64,000 nucleotides of DNA from Anoplolepis gracilipes (Eukaryota > Arthropoda > Insecta > Hymenoptera > Formicidae), in NCBI RefSeq assembly GCF_047496725.1, contig NC_132980.1, positions 11,548,572-11,612,571 of the forward strand, read 5' to 3'. Each line of letters starts with the position of its first letter. Positions within the stretch are counted from its first letter, which is position 1. Under the pieces are notes generated by a model that was given only the letters and a program-made list of their open reading frames with translations, was not told the origin of the DNA and ran no database searches. Positions 11,302 through 24,100 of the stretch are shown here, in pieces. The translations under genes were made by a program, and so were the position numbers.

Positions 11302-12852
11302 GTTAGTTGGATAAAATAGCGACACGTGAACGAGACGTAATGGCTTATTAAATTTGCGACAATTTCCGATATTGAAGAATTTAACATTTTTCCGATTCAG
11401 CAACATTCGTTACATATCTGTCTCGATATTACATTTGTTGAGAAAGGCGCTTGTCGTGTTGCGCTTGATATCAGATACGCATTTTAATAATATATTTTAC
11501 ATTTGTTAAAAAGGCGCGTCTCGCGTAAAAGGGAGGGTATGGTCTTTTTCTCTTGGCTCGCTGGCGTTACGACCGCGTGCCACCGGGGGGTGCGTATAGT
11601 GTAAAATGAAAAGGAACGAATATTACACGCAGCGTGTAAATACTTTTTGCCCTCTCTCCGCCGTTCACCGCCGTCGGTCTCTCCGTCTTGCACGCGCCGG
11701 TCTCCCTCCTTCCAGCGTCGTGTAGTCGAGGATCGATATAGCGTAGGAGGATCGCCACGGCGAAAGGAATCGAAGAGTGAAGTTCAAGAACCAGTTGAAT
11801 GTCGGTTATGTAAATGATTATGTGGACGATGGCGTCGGTGACATACACGATGACTGTACCGTCTTATCGGTCCGATTCGCCTGACTCGTGTCCGTTTCCA
11901 CTTTGGCTGTTCCTCGCTTTCGTGCTTTCGCCCCTCATTTCCGAGTAAAGTAAATCTTGCAAATGAGATTTTACGTCAGAAATTGATTTCAGCCAAAATA
12001 TTTTTGCGCTCTAGTCTTGACAGAAAAATGCGATATATCGTTGACGTTATTTATTAGATTTATTATAATTTTAAAGATTAAAGGCGAAAGATTCCAATTT
12101 GGATTCTCTGACGAGAGGAATGCGAGCGAGTTGGATGAGCTAGAAATCAAACAATTGCCCGAGCTTCTTCGAGCTGTGCTTTTAGTATACGAAAAGTTTC
12201 ACGTGTGGCTAAAGGTGGGGAGAGAAGAGGCTTTGTTCAATGCCTTCTCTCCCACCTTCGTGTTTTGTATTCTTTTGGCAGAAACTCCAACAATCAAATG
12301 TATTTGCGAACAAACATTCTCACTCGTGCGCACGATTCTCATTACTCCTTTATACCGAATAATCTCACTTTATCGCCACGTTACGTGTAGATCACTTTTG
12401 CGTTTAATATTATGCGTCGGATAAATCGAAGAGAGAAATTCCTTACCGATATTACAAACATTTAATCATTATTTTCCACACGTTTACTAATTTTTCAAGA
12501 GTAGAAAATAGCAGGAGAAAGGTCAAGGAAATTTCTCCGAAAGAAAGATACACTTGGTGTTTTACAAAAACGATCGACCAACAGAGCTAAAGTGTCATTT
12601 AGGAGAAAAATCACCGGGCATCGTTAAGTGTTAAGTGGCGTGTGTAAAGGTATTAAGTAACTTGTGGCGTGATACGATGTAGTTAATCTTTCGTGTGCGT
12701 AGAAACGATCGGCCGGTTTCCTTTTTTTTTTCTTTTTTTTTTACACCTTCGATACGCCATTAGCAAACCGCGCCGTTTAAACTTAACTGATGTTTTACTT
12801 AGGGAAAAATTGCCGGGCGTTTAGCCCGATAATCAAGCCTCTTCTCCCTCTG

Positions 12853-12854
<2 letters not shown>

Positions 12855-12899
<45 letters not shown>
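12855..12899 (+). repeat. (TC)n microsatellite
   Basis: Uninterrupted TC repeat about 80 bases upstream of the acceptor of leader exon 2. It may act as extended polypyrimidine sequence, though the immediate acceptor tract is separate. Confidence 0.85.
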
Positions 12900-12905
<6 letters not shown>

Positions 12906-12980
12906 TGTGCAAACAGTGATAATTTATCAATCACGTGGCAGCGATTCGCATAATGGTAACGATCGCTCGTAATCTTTCAG

Positions 12981-13085
12981 GACAGAAGAGGGTGAGGATC
13001 GGCGAGCAACAGAATGAGAGAAATCGTCAGACACTGGTCGAGCAGGGACCCATCGGCCCTTTGCACGAGAGATGATTTTTAGAAG
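12981..13085 (+). other. RhoGAP100F: Candidate 5' UTR exon 2 of RhoGAP100F
   Basis: 105 bases bounded by a strong acceptor (TCTTTCAG) and a consensus donor (AAG, then GTACGT at 13086). GC-rich against its surroundings. It cannot be a plain coding exon for the main frame because stops occur; it contains a complete 22-codon upstream ORF. It falls between the promoter region and the first coding exon, so a leader exon is the natural reading. Not confirmed by transcript data. Confidence 0.5.
13014..13082 (+). CDS. Upstream ORF (22 codons) inside the leader exon
   Basis: ATG at 13014 opens MREIVRHWSSRDPSALCTRD followed by Asp, Phe and TAG at 13080-13082, three bases before the donor, so the whole uORF sits in one exon. 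A second short uORF starts at 13073 (ATGATTTTTAGA) and would terminate after splicing into the exon at 19295. If exon 2 is in the mature leader, both would tend to lower translation of RhoGAP100F. Translation is inference. Confidence 0.3.
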   Translation: MREIVRHWSSRDPSALCTRDDF

Positions 13086-13964
13086 GTACGTTAACGATCC
13101 GCACGGAGGACGATGGAGAGGAGGAAGGGGCACGTATTCTCGCGTGTCCCCATTTTAACACTTTGCTTGCATAGTAAGAAAGCATTGGATGTAATCGAAT
13201 GAAATGAAAAAGCTGATACAGTTATATATATTTAGCATTTAAACTTTAATCCGCCATACGGGATAACTGAAAGCAAATTTAGCGAGGTAGCGAAAAGCAT
13301 GAGATGAAATGTCGGAACTGGTTAGCAAAGAAAAAAGGATATTCTTTATTTTATGTCTCTTTTTCTGCCCTCTGTCTCGAAAATGTATGTATGGCATGAA
13401 TACGGATTCAAGCGTACAGCGTTTCAAAGTCATCTTTTTCAACGACAATTCGCGATCTCTGTTTCTTTCATGTTGTAAAGCTTCTTTGTCGATCGGAAAT
13501 CGTGTGCCCAGAGTTATTTCTTTCCAACATACTCTGGAAATATGGAAATTGCATGTAACGTGTCATAATAATGCTCTTTTACAAAGTAACGTAGAGAATT
13601 GACGATTGAGCATGACAGAAAATTCAGTAAATGTTTCTCAAGTAAGATAGCTGTATCACTGTTTTAACGATGTTACGTAACATCGAGATTTGAAAAAATT
13701 TCTTTTATATATATATATATATATATATTAAATACTGTATTTACTGTAAATTGTTTTTTGCTATGAATATCAAGAATATTACTATATTTGACGATATCTA
13801 CATATAAAATTTTTTCTGCATATAACTGTGTTATCAATGTTTTAATCGATATTAATGGTGTCGCAGGAGATTTCGTTTGTTTAAAGTAATTTCATACTGT
13901 GATGGAATGTGTGTTTTTATAAATTAATTTTTTACATTATTATTTTAGCATGATGTAAAAAGTA

Positions 13965-14473
13965 AAAATCTCTTTTTTGCCCACACAAGGATTGATAAAT
14001 AAAAGTACTCTACAATTAAAGTACTTATAAAAACAACACGCGGGGGTTAATAATTTCATATAAAAATGATAAAAAATTAAAAGATGACAGTTACGTCGCA
14101 ACAATATTTATTTAATATATGTAAAAAGTTCTACGGTGCGTTCGTGCAAGAGATATAGCGTCCGCGTTTGGAATAACATAACAGAATATTAGTAAACTTT
14201 TGGAAATGACTTTAGAAGCCTAGTAAAAAAGATTTTCAAAATCTGTCAAAAATTACTCTCGCGCTTTTGGAGTGTGCGAGGTTGAAACACAAACTGTCAC
14301 GCCGGACACGTGATTTCTAAAAGTTTACAAATATTCCTTCTTGCAATTCCTAGCAGAAACCTATCCTATTTTGTGCGTATAAATTGCAAAACTTTTATAT
14401 TAAGTAAATATAATTGTCATGTTAGCTGTTAAATTTTGGTCGATGATATAAATTAGCTTTTGGATCCGCTTAA
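13965..14473 (+). repeat. Dispersed 0.5-kb repeat, copy 1 (inverted relative to 39371-39865)
   Basis: Matches the reverse complement of 39371-39865 over its whole length with scattered substitutions and small indels. Long shared words include TTTGGAATAACATAACAGAA and GATTTTCAAAATCTGTCAAA. Homology stops abruptly at both ends. No clear terminal inverted repeat or target duplication seen; probably a fragment of an interspersed element. Confidence 0.8.
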
Positions 14474-16011
14474 TTATGAAATAGTGTTACAAGAAATAAT
14501 TTGCTCCTCCTGTAAGGTCTCTCTTCGGGTTAACTCGATATCTTTTATCTTTCAAAGTAACAAAGATTTGACTTATACATGACAATATTCGCCGAGACAT
14601 CGCACTTCAGTTCCGCCTGTCATGCATTTCCAACGCTGTAATCAGTACAGACCTCGAGGAGCGTTAAGCTTAATCACGGACAGTAACAATGAGGCTCCAT
14701 AAAGCATGAACGGCGTGCTCTCGAAGATTTACGCGATTGCGACGAGGGGATTAGGGGAGAAGGGGGATACAAAATCGGCGCACGGCACCCTCGGGAGCGC
14801 GTGACGGTTTATCTTCCTCCGTTGCATGCGCATTATTATCATTATACCGCTCGTTCCTCCTCCTCCCCTTCCCCTTGCTCACCCCTTCTTTCTTTCTTTC
14901 TTTCTTTCTTTTTTTTTTTTACTGCAAACACTTTCCTACAGCGGCGGCGCAAGCTCGAAAGAATTTCGCAAGGGAGCTATTGGCCGTTTACTCGCAAACT
15001 ATAGCGACACTATTTACGATCCCGCATTACGATGCATAGTGCAATAGCCGCGGGATAAGCCGCTGCAGTTTGACCTCTTAGTGGTTATGGCTTTTCTTCG
15101 GTCACTGTTTATCAGGAAACCCAGTCGGCGCGGCAGCGGATTTCGCGAGAAATTATCGACCCCAGGTCGATGTATCGTCGAGACACGCGAGCGACAAATC
15201 GAGTGGAATCGAAAATGGGAATGCAACAAACACGAAAGCATTAAAGTTCCATATTTTAGATACCTGTATATAGGTGCAGTTTAACTATTATATTTTATGA
15301 CGTGCGTGCTACGAGATAACAGAGGTATTAAGATGTCAAAGTGACGGCTCTCGCTTTTCTTCCTTTAAAATTCGAGGCAGTTTTGTGTAAAAAATGTTTT
15401 TTTTTTTTTGTTTTTTTTGTTTTTTTTTTTTTTTTTTTTTTTTTTGTGAAGGAGTGATCCCTGCGACATGCTATTCAGAAATATATTTCTTAAAAGAAGA
15501 AAAAACTGGCTTGAGAATCTTGAGAACAATGATAAATATAAATGTGTTTTTCTTACTTTACAAAGTGTATACTTGCATATTATGGGATGTTGCAGTAGCA
15601 ACTCTGGCATGATAAGAAATGGTGAACTTTATAACCGAGAAAGAATCAAAAAATAAGAAAGAGTATTTTAATAATAGCCAGATTTTTTCACATTAGGTGC
15701 TTTCACACAAATTCCTCCTTTTCTCTGAGAAACTGAAAAAAATGTAACTCGATGATAATAATAAAGCTCTTTCATTCAACGGTTCAATTACGCGGGTACG
15801 TCAACCGTGTTTCAAGTAGAAGGACATTTGCGTTTCCTCGCACTCGCGCCGTGCTCCACTTTTGGCTGCTGGCATGTGCTCATTTCGGATAAGTTTCTGA
15901 ATGAAGCTCGCGCCTAGCTCTAATTAAATCGCGTGAATGAGGGCAAGACACCGTCACCAAACGTGCTAAGGATAATAAGTTGAACGGAAAGGTAAACCTA
16001 TCATGCTAGAC

Positions 16012-16038
16012 GAGAGAATCCGCAGAGAGGATTCTCTC
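16012..16038. repeat. Short perfect hairpin, 10-bp arms
   Basis: GAGAGAATCC, a 7-base loop, then GGATTCTCTC. Purpose unknown; far from any splice site. Confidence 0.6.
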
Positions 16039-17216
16039 TCAAACTTCAAAAGTATCGTCGATTTATTCGCGATGCGAATGAGGTAAGACTCCGTCAGGAG
16101 TTTGGCACCGAGTTTGGTCAGACGCCCATATATCATGGATAATGTATCACTGGCTATTGACATGTGACAAAAACTTTGTTTTTCCGTTAATAATAGACAT
16201 CCTCACTTAGTCTTCATTTATCATTAAAGTTTACACACATACATATATATATATAGTAATTATTAATCTGCCCTCTCTTTCTCTTTTTAATTAACAGTTT
16301 AAAATTTTTTTATGTTTCTGCAATTTTGTCTCCTATACAATAGCCCATTAGATGCGTTAAATAAGCAGAAATTTCTTCGCAAATGCGCTCATTATAAAGA
16401 TAATAATAATTTAATAAAACAATTAATCAATTGTGTGGGCAATCAAATTCTTTGTGAATTCTATTATTTAGCGATATTATAAACTATATTTATGCTATTA
16501 TTATTACTACTACAAGTGACTTAATTGTAAATTCTGCAAACGAGAAATTAAATTGCACGGACTTTTACAATATAATGTTGTCGAAAGTAATATTCCATGG
16601 AAAAAAAATTACTATTTTCGTTTTTATCTTTGTTGCAGAAAAGAAAATTAAAGAACGATTTAGAAAATACACGAAATCCCCTGGATAGACTTGATCGGAC
16701 AAACGAGCCAAGGGGGAAATGTCCTTTTTTTTTTTTTTTAGGTAGTAAGTTTGTGGCACAAGGGGTCAAGGTTTGCTACGCGTAGGCTCTCGACGTGCTT
16801 TGGGATTTCATTGATTCTTAATGAGCCGACGCGAGTCCGACACAGAATGTCGTAGAAATAGTAATCCGAGCGGTTTGACATAGTCAGACTGACGTAGTTC
16901 ATGAGATTCCTGTCATGCCATGCCATGACCCCAGATCAACCGTGATCACGTGTCGGCATGTACCATTAGATTATCCGATCATGTTCGATATGCATATGGG
17001 CTGGCCGAGAAATGGGTCGCCTCCTCTCAAATCGCAAATATCAGCAACTAGAACTAGATTAATAATCAATTGGTAATCACTCTCTCGTGAAAAAGGCAAA
17101 TTTTAAAAAATTAAAAGTTTAGTTAAATAATTCACGACCATCAAGTAGCTTAATACGTCATAGAGATTAAAATGTTTTCTTTCTATAATTATTAATGACT
17201 CAAATGTTCACTCTTG

Positions 17217-17247
17217 TAAATTATGCGTAATATTTACGCATAATTTA
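17217..17247. repeat. Near-continuous palindrome, 14-bp arms with 3-base centre
   Basis: TAAATTATGCGTAA, TAT, TTACGCATAATTTA. The arms are perfect complements, and pairing can extend outward with a bulge (CTTG to the left, CAAG to the right). The loop is too small for a normal miRNA precursor. Confidence 0.65.
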
Positions 17248-18526
17248 TGCAAGAAATAAGCAAAGCTCTAAAAAAATGTTGCATAATGAAATTTTCACCG
17301 AAAATGGAGTTCAATAGAATTTTCAGGGAAAATAAAACAATTAAATCTATTTAACCTGGACTCTCTGATTGTGAATAAGCAACTTTAAAGAAATTCTATT
17401 TTTACGATACTTTGAATAATCATGTGTGTGCATATAACATGTTATAATATTAATATAAATTATATATATATATGTAATATAAAATGTAATAATTATACTT
17501 GAAGTAAAAGAAAATTTGTGATTATTTTTTCAACGATGAGAAAATTTTCTGCTCGTTACATTATTACTTCTCTCTCAAATTCCTGCAACTGAATAATAAA
17601 CGACAATCGATCTTTCTTATTATGACTATTTGCGGTACGAATGAAATTTCATTTTCGTTCCAGTTATGTTTTATTAATGACACTAGTGGAAAAGAAGTGA
17701 CACAGATTCACGAGCGAGAGATGTCTCGTTTAATTTCAACGACTTTCGCGTGTACAACTGTGATTTATTAGTACGAGTATGCGCCGGTACGTAGTATCGA
17801 TTGTCTTGGAGCTGCCAGTGATATTTGTATTATGCCCTGAACCGATCTAAAGCAGGCGTTTAAATATTTGGCAGGTTCACGCTTGTGCCCTTTGACAAAA
17901 TTATATTTGCTTCGATTCGTGTCACGCCTACTAACATTGAAATAATTATTAAATCTGATGGCGAAACTGTAAGCAATATGCCGATCAATTTGACCAAAAT
18001 GCGTAATTTATATACTAATTATAATGCAATCAAATTACGGTCGGAATTATATCGCCAATCAAATTTTACGATTTCATATTTATTGATATATTTTAATCAA
18101 GCGCATATATATTTCCTATAATTAGTATTATATCAACAATGGAAGGTAATATTTTCACTTCTTCTATTTATAAAAATTTCACCTTATTCTTTTTCGAGAT
18201 TTATAATTTTAGACATTTAAGTGATGTGTTGTATCCTATACATATTTTTATTTCAATTTTTGATGAATAAAAATTGCAATTCTTAGACGTTTAAACACAT
18301 TTTATTGAATTATGATAAAGCCGAATTAGAAATTTCCGTTATTGCAACTGCGCAACGACAGATTTGATATTCGTCATTTTATCGACACGTCACACTGATG
18401 CACATTTCGGGATGCGTATTCAAATTATTAATGTCTATATCATGTGTCACGCTTATTTCTGGAAAAAAGAGGAGGAACATTTCGCATGGTCGAAGAGAAT
18501 ATAATGGAAATGTAGGACGAGAACGT

Positions 18527-18544
18527 GGGGGGGGGGGGGGGGGG
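18527..18544 (+). repeat. Homopolymer run of 18 G
   Basis: Uninterrupted G18 in AT-rich intronic DNA, followed by GC-rich purine sequence. Such a run can form G-quadruplexes and is often a sequencing or assembly weak point. Confidence 0.75.
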
Positions 18545-19158
18545 TGCGGGTGGGGAAGAAAGAGAGAAAAATAGAAAAAGAAGAAAGAGAATACATGCAC
18601 ATTCGATGTGCGTTCTCGCGGATATAACTGTCGACGATCCGAGAAAAGGAAGGAGAATCATCTGCATGTGCGAATTGGCAATCGATCGCGTGGATACAGG
18701 CTGGCCGTTAATAAATTAAGATAACCGTGAATCGGGGAATGAGAGGGAAAATAGGTTAATGAGACGCAACGGGGGAAACAGTTTTGCTAAGGGGAGGGAA
18801 ATGAGAAAAGCGTGACACGTGGATATTACGGATCCATTACAGGTTTATGATTCGCCCATATAAAATATAAACGTCTTACTATTAACTGTATATTAATACT
18901 TTGGTAAAGATAATTTCGTAAGAATACGATACATCTATTCGATATACTACAATATAGATTACTCATACTATTAATAAATATTATCCGCCAATTTATAATT
19001 CTATCATTATTCAAATATTTTTTACACATTTTTCTTTTTTTCTTATTGTATAATTTATAACGCAAATATCGATAGAAATATTGCTTAATATTAATTATTA
19101 ACTCTAAAGCCATAGACATTTTGTATAGTTTTAATTTTATAAAATAGGAAAGAAGAAT

Positions 19159-19162
<4 letters not shown>

Positions 19163-19207
<45 letters not shown>
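19163..19207 (+). repeat. (AG)22 microsatellite
   Basis: Uninterrupted AG repeat ending about 90 bases before the acceptor of the first coding exon at 19295; length polymorphism here could affect splicing. Confidence 0.85.
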
Positions 19208-19212
<5 letters not shown>

Positions 19213-19294
19213 TTGTCCAGTTTTTCGTTTTGAGAAAAATTGATAAAAGAATTGGCGCATTTTGACAACTGGCCTTTTTCTGTCACGATTTTAG

Positions 19295-19538
19295 GAAGAG
19301 GGCATGACGCACCGAACTCATGCAGTGGCGAAAACACGTGCGCATCAAGTACGGTGGTCGAGTCGGTGTCGGTCAAGGACAACGGGAGCGGGAGCAGGTG
19401 CAGCTGCAGGTGCGCGTGGTGCAGCTGCAGCGGGAAGGGGGCGCAAGACTCAGCTACGTCTGTCATCAGCCTCAACTCTCGTGGACGGCTCGCCGCAGCT
19501 GCAGCGCAGCAACCATGCTCTGCTGCGGCCGCAGGAAA
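19295..19538 (+). other. RhoGAP100F: Exon 3 of RhoGAP100F: leader plus first coding residues
   Basis: Acceptor CTTTTTCTGTCACGATTTTAG and donor AAA then GTAAGT at 19539. The preferred start is ATG 19515 (A at -3, CAACC context), coding MLCCGRRK and ending in phase 0, which joins the phase-0 exon at 54957. An in-frame ATG at 19320 would add 65 residues, but its context is weak (C at -3) and the added sequence is Gln/Arg/Val-rich without a known domain; TGA at 19305-19307 closes the frame upstream. The first ATG in the exon (19304) is in another frame and opens a long overlapping ORF. Confidence 0.65.
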
Positions 19539-21135
19539 GTAAGTGCAACAACGTATACCTAAGCGGTAGAATGCATGATTGATACGTCCTACGACAGGCT
19601 GCTAGGCTGCTTGCATTTGTCACGGTGGAAAATATTTCGTGGCATCACGAGGAATGCATTTAACGCACAAAATCTGATCCGTCAATTCCTTTTCATGTTT
19701 CTCCAACGCGCAACAGTTGCGTTTCAACATTTTTCATAAACCGTTTAGATGTATAATGTATCCAGATTTCTGTCAAAAATAACGCAGCAACAAAGCGTCA
19801 ATGGAAATTGGATTGTCAGAGAACCTTCTCTCGAAAATCAAGTCTAGGCTTTTTTAGAAAATAATAAATTTTTGCGCAACTATTTTCGAAAATTAAAATC
19901 ATATATTTAAAAGTATAAATATATTTTTTTCTTGACAAATTTGAAAACATCCTTTCTACAAATATTGCGTTATGTGACGCGATGCAAAAATTTCTATTAT
20001 GCATTTCTGTCATTGATTCTAGTCCGAGAATTTATATCGTGCTTGGATCACATTTTACATATATACGTTAAAGGGCAGATGTGAAAAATCCAGCTTGTCC
20101 ATCACGCGTTCATTCATATCGCAACTTTTATCCGATACAATATTGTGCATGGCCAACGGGGCAGAAGTTATTCGTATGAGCACATTTATAATTTTGCATT
20201 CTAAATACATACACGAGATACTCTGTCATTATCGCGTTTTTGTCCATGTCCATATTTTTTGCGATAATTTGTTACAAAAACAACTCCTGAATTTTCAATA
20301 TGCAATTGATATTACTGAAGCGTTAAATCAAATCTCCGTTAAAATAATTCTCCAATAGTTTGCAATAGTTTATAACAGAGATTTTATCTTCTACTTATAC
20401 TACGGTTCAACTTTCGTCCAACATTTTATTTCTCAATATTAAATCTTCTTATACTTCATATACAAAAGAACTTTTTAATAAAGAGCAAATTTTCAGCTAA
20501 TCCAAAGAAAGCGATGAAACAGAAGTATTTAACAAAATTGTTATTTACAATAAAATAAAAATAATACTATCTCACAAGTTTAATTAATATTTAATAAAGT
20601 GTATTCCTATTTCTAATAAGTATTACAATTTTCTGAAAAGTTTATTTATAATCATAATGATTGCAATTATGAGATAAAGATTATTTTACTTTTTTTTTTT
20701 TTTTTTCAATTGAATTTAAATCCTTTATCATCACGTTTTCGAAAAATACTTTAATGCATGATATTACAAATGAAGAAAAAGTACGTCATGATGGAGCACC
20801 GGGGGGTGAGTGGGTTAACCGAAGTCGTGTTCAACCACCCTTCTTCCCGTTTCCCCTTCCCTCCGTCGTTTTATATCGCGAGCTGAGAAACGACGGCGCC
20901 GGAATCACGAAGCCGAAGTCGTTCAAGCACACTGCTTTCGAGCACCGGCTCCGGATTGCCGTCCATTCAATTTGTCTCAATAAATCGTCTGGCGGGCTTC
21001 CTCGCGTCAAGCCGGCCGACTGGTCGCGCGATTTTTCCTTTGGCAAGACTCATCTTTAGAGTCCTCGAGCTTTGAGCAAAATGTCACATTAACACCACAT
21101 TTAAAATAAGAAAAAAAAAACAGGTACCTCGCATT

Positions 21136-21192
<57 letters not shown>

Positions 21193-24100
21193 TTTCCGAG
21201 GAGCGTTATTAAAATATTAAAAAGAATTACCCTCGTGAGTATGAAATATATTGAAATCTTATCTTCGGTGCATATTGATTTAATAATGAGAAGAAAGAAG
21301 ACAACGCGACGATCTAAAATTATTTGATAAAAATGTTGATTAAAAGCAGGGTTGAGAAGTAACGTGTGTTACTTGTAACGTCGTTACCGTTACAGTTAGT
21401 TTTTTTTTGGTAACGTAGTGATAACGGCGTACTATTTTCTTTTTATAACTGTAGCGATAACGTAGTTACATCTTTTTAATAACGGTAACGAATTTAACAG
21501 TTACTTTTATCGTTACTTTTTATATGGAACCTATTTATGACATATATTACGATATAGTTTCTATTTTCGTATATTTAATCTTCAATTATCAACAGATATT
21601 CATATAGGTCCGTATTTAGAACGCGCCAACATCTTTGTAAGCGCGTATTTGAATATGGATCATAATTATGAGAGTGCAACAAATATATCGTGTATTTGAC
21701 TATAGTTATAAATTCAATGCAAACCAACATTTTTTTATTTATACTGTAAGTGTTTAACATTTTTTTTCCTAATTATTTATGGTTTTACAAATATAAAATA
21801 AAAAATTTAGAAACATGTATCGTTATTTTATTAATTTTTTAAATAAAATATATTACAAAAGTATATTTTGTATTGAAATTTTCATCTTGTTTTAACATTA
21901 AAAAAGTAACTTTCCCATCCCTGATTAAAAGTATGGATTGGTAACATCGATGATTCTTATCTCAACTTTTCGAAAGTACGGACACACGTTCGACATTTAT
22001 CTAAGATAGAGATAATCATGCTCTTTCTGCATGTTTCTGGCGATTGCACCGCCGTTCCGTCGCGCTAAATTTTCGTTGCACCGACCGTCCGAGCGCGTTG
22101 AACGATCGCATTGGCGGCACACAAGTCGGGATTAATCGGGTTAATGTCACGCGCTCTCACGTGCGCGGCTCGGTCGCCACGTGTATCCATCGATGCACAC
22201 ATTATGGACATTCTGAAGATAGTGTTGCAACTAAATTTATTATTAGGTCTCGCGAGAATAAACTTCATAAAATATATAGGTACGTTATTTTAAATCACAT
22301 TTTTGGTATGGAGATTGTGGTAATATTAAATCGTCAAATTACAAATTTGATGGCTTACCTAGTAATTTTCGATTAATGAAAGTCGGGCAAATCTTTTTAT
22401 CGGTTCTTTTTTAAACTCTGATATTGAAGTCCAGATTTAATGCGGATGATTTTTATATATCAAATACTTCTGCATCGTTCGTAATTATATCTATATAATT
22501 GTGCTGCATTCCACGATAGTATAATACAAATCGACGTAACGAGAATTTAATAATTTAATTTAATCATGTAAATTTATATCCTCCAGGCAGGCTTTATTAA
22601 CAATTTAAAATTATATATAGAACAATTACCCATTATGCAGCTCGCATTTGGCATATGAAAGCTTGTACGCGAGTACGATAATTTAATAAGAGAGAAAAAA
22701 CGATATGTTCTATTATATTAATTGATTTGAAAGAGACCAATGTTTTCCGATATAACAAAGGTTAGCTCAAAAGTTTACTTGTAACTAGAATCCTTGACTC
22801 ACATCCTTGAGGCAACACATTGGCGTGAATCGTAATGTCAACTATTTTTTTTTTTTATTTTATTTAAATATTCATTTTGTCAACGTCATCTCGTAAATTA
22901 TATTAGATTAAAAAATTGTATATGTTAAAAAAAATACGTATTTACTGGATATATTTAATGTTAAACTAAAATACTTATCGTATTTCTCTAAAATATATAT
23001 GCTCGTATTTTATTACTTAGACTTTATTTTCTAAAAATATAGCATTTAAGAAATTACAAAAAAATATCATCCAATGAGTGCAAGTCTCTAAATAGTCATC
23101 GTAGCGAAAAACGATATGTAATGCGAAAATATGCTCGACCTTACACTGTGCCCCATATATTCCACCAAGAGTCTCAAATCGATACGTAATGCGCAAAGAT
23201 ACATCTTTGGTTTAATTCGCGAGGAACTTTTGCTCGCAATAAAATCGTATAAACTTCTCGTTCGTAGTCATCGGATCTTTCAATTGATATTGTCGAGAGT
23301 ACGCGTTCGCGGGATGGAAAATATGATACCGGTGGAGAATATCAGTTCGCGGTAAATCAATATAGAGAGATAGGGAACGGCACCCCCGGCGCGGGGACGG
23401 GAAGGGACGAAACACGGTCAGGGGCGGGGGCGGGGGTGGCTTTATCTGATATATTTGTCACAGTCGCGCCCGCAAATATCCGGCAGACTGCCATTATTTT
23501 GCATTCTATCGGCGTCCGAAGCTCGGGCGAAATAAACGCGCATACATTTTCTATCGTGGCTCACGCGTGGCTCTATCGGGGGGTACGGTCCAGTGCACGC
23601 TTTTCGCTACGCGGCCGGAAAAAATTGCCGAAAATCACGGAGCAGGACCGGGGGAATTTATTTATATACGCGTATATGCAATGCGCGAGATGTGATTGCC
23701 GAACGCAATTAAAATATGCGTTATAAGCGAATTGTAGTCGTTTTGCATCGATACTATTATAACATCTCGTAATAAGTCGAGGAAAAATTTCCATTGAAGA
23801 AACATAATTTTTATAACTTATTTCCCCGCTTTTTACCGCTAAACTTTTATTTTCTTTCTTAATAATTATCTCTCTGTGTAATGATTATCCTGCCCTTTAT
23901 TTCTTACCTATATAACAACCCTTTTTTTAACCTTGTTAATTTTTATTTATAACAAGCTAGAATATCAAAGTTTCGACTTCAAAAATTCGTTTTATCGTTT
24001 ATTCGGTTTAATGTAAAATATAACTGTTTAATACAATGCGTTAATACAATGGAGAATGTAATAACCGAAAACAAAAGCGCTTACAATGACTTATGTAGTA

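Larger units (their letters stand above)
10133..12980 (+). other. RhoGAP100F: Putative intron 1 of RhoGAP100F
   Basis: Starts GTACG and ends with a pyrimidine-rich acceptor (TAATCTTTCAG). Apart from the minisatellite cluster it has (CT)n(TA)n at about 11272-11301 and a long (CT)n at about 12855-12899. An inverted repeat, GAGATGTT-GT-AACATCTC, lies at 10152-10169 just inside the donor. ORFs at 11.5-12.4 kb have no recognisable domain or coding character. Confidence 0.35.
13086..19294 (+). other. RhoGAP100F: Putative intron 2 of RhoGAP100F
   Basis: About 6.2 kb, no supported gene. Contents: (AT)n near 13707-13729, one copy of a 0.5-kb dispersed repeat (13965-14473), a GC-richer patch at 14.6-15.2 kb, an interrupted poly-T tract at about 15394-15445, short perfect hairpins at 16012-16038 and 17217-17247, a run of 18 G at 18527-18544, and (AG)22 at 19163-19207. 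It ends in CTGTCACGATTTTAG. Confidence 0.4.

Noticed and set aside
20754..21059. 101-codon ORF in a GC-rich patch
   Set aside because: No recognisable family, opposite strand also open, no splice context; kept only as a possible conserved non-coding block.
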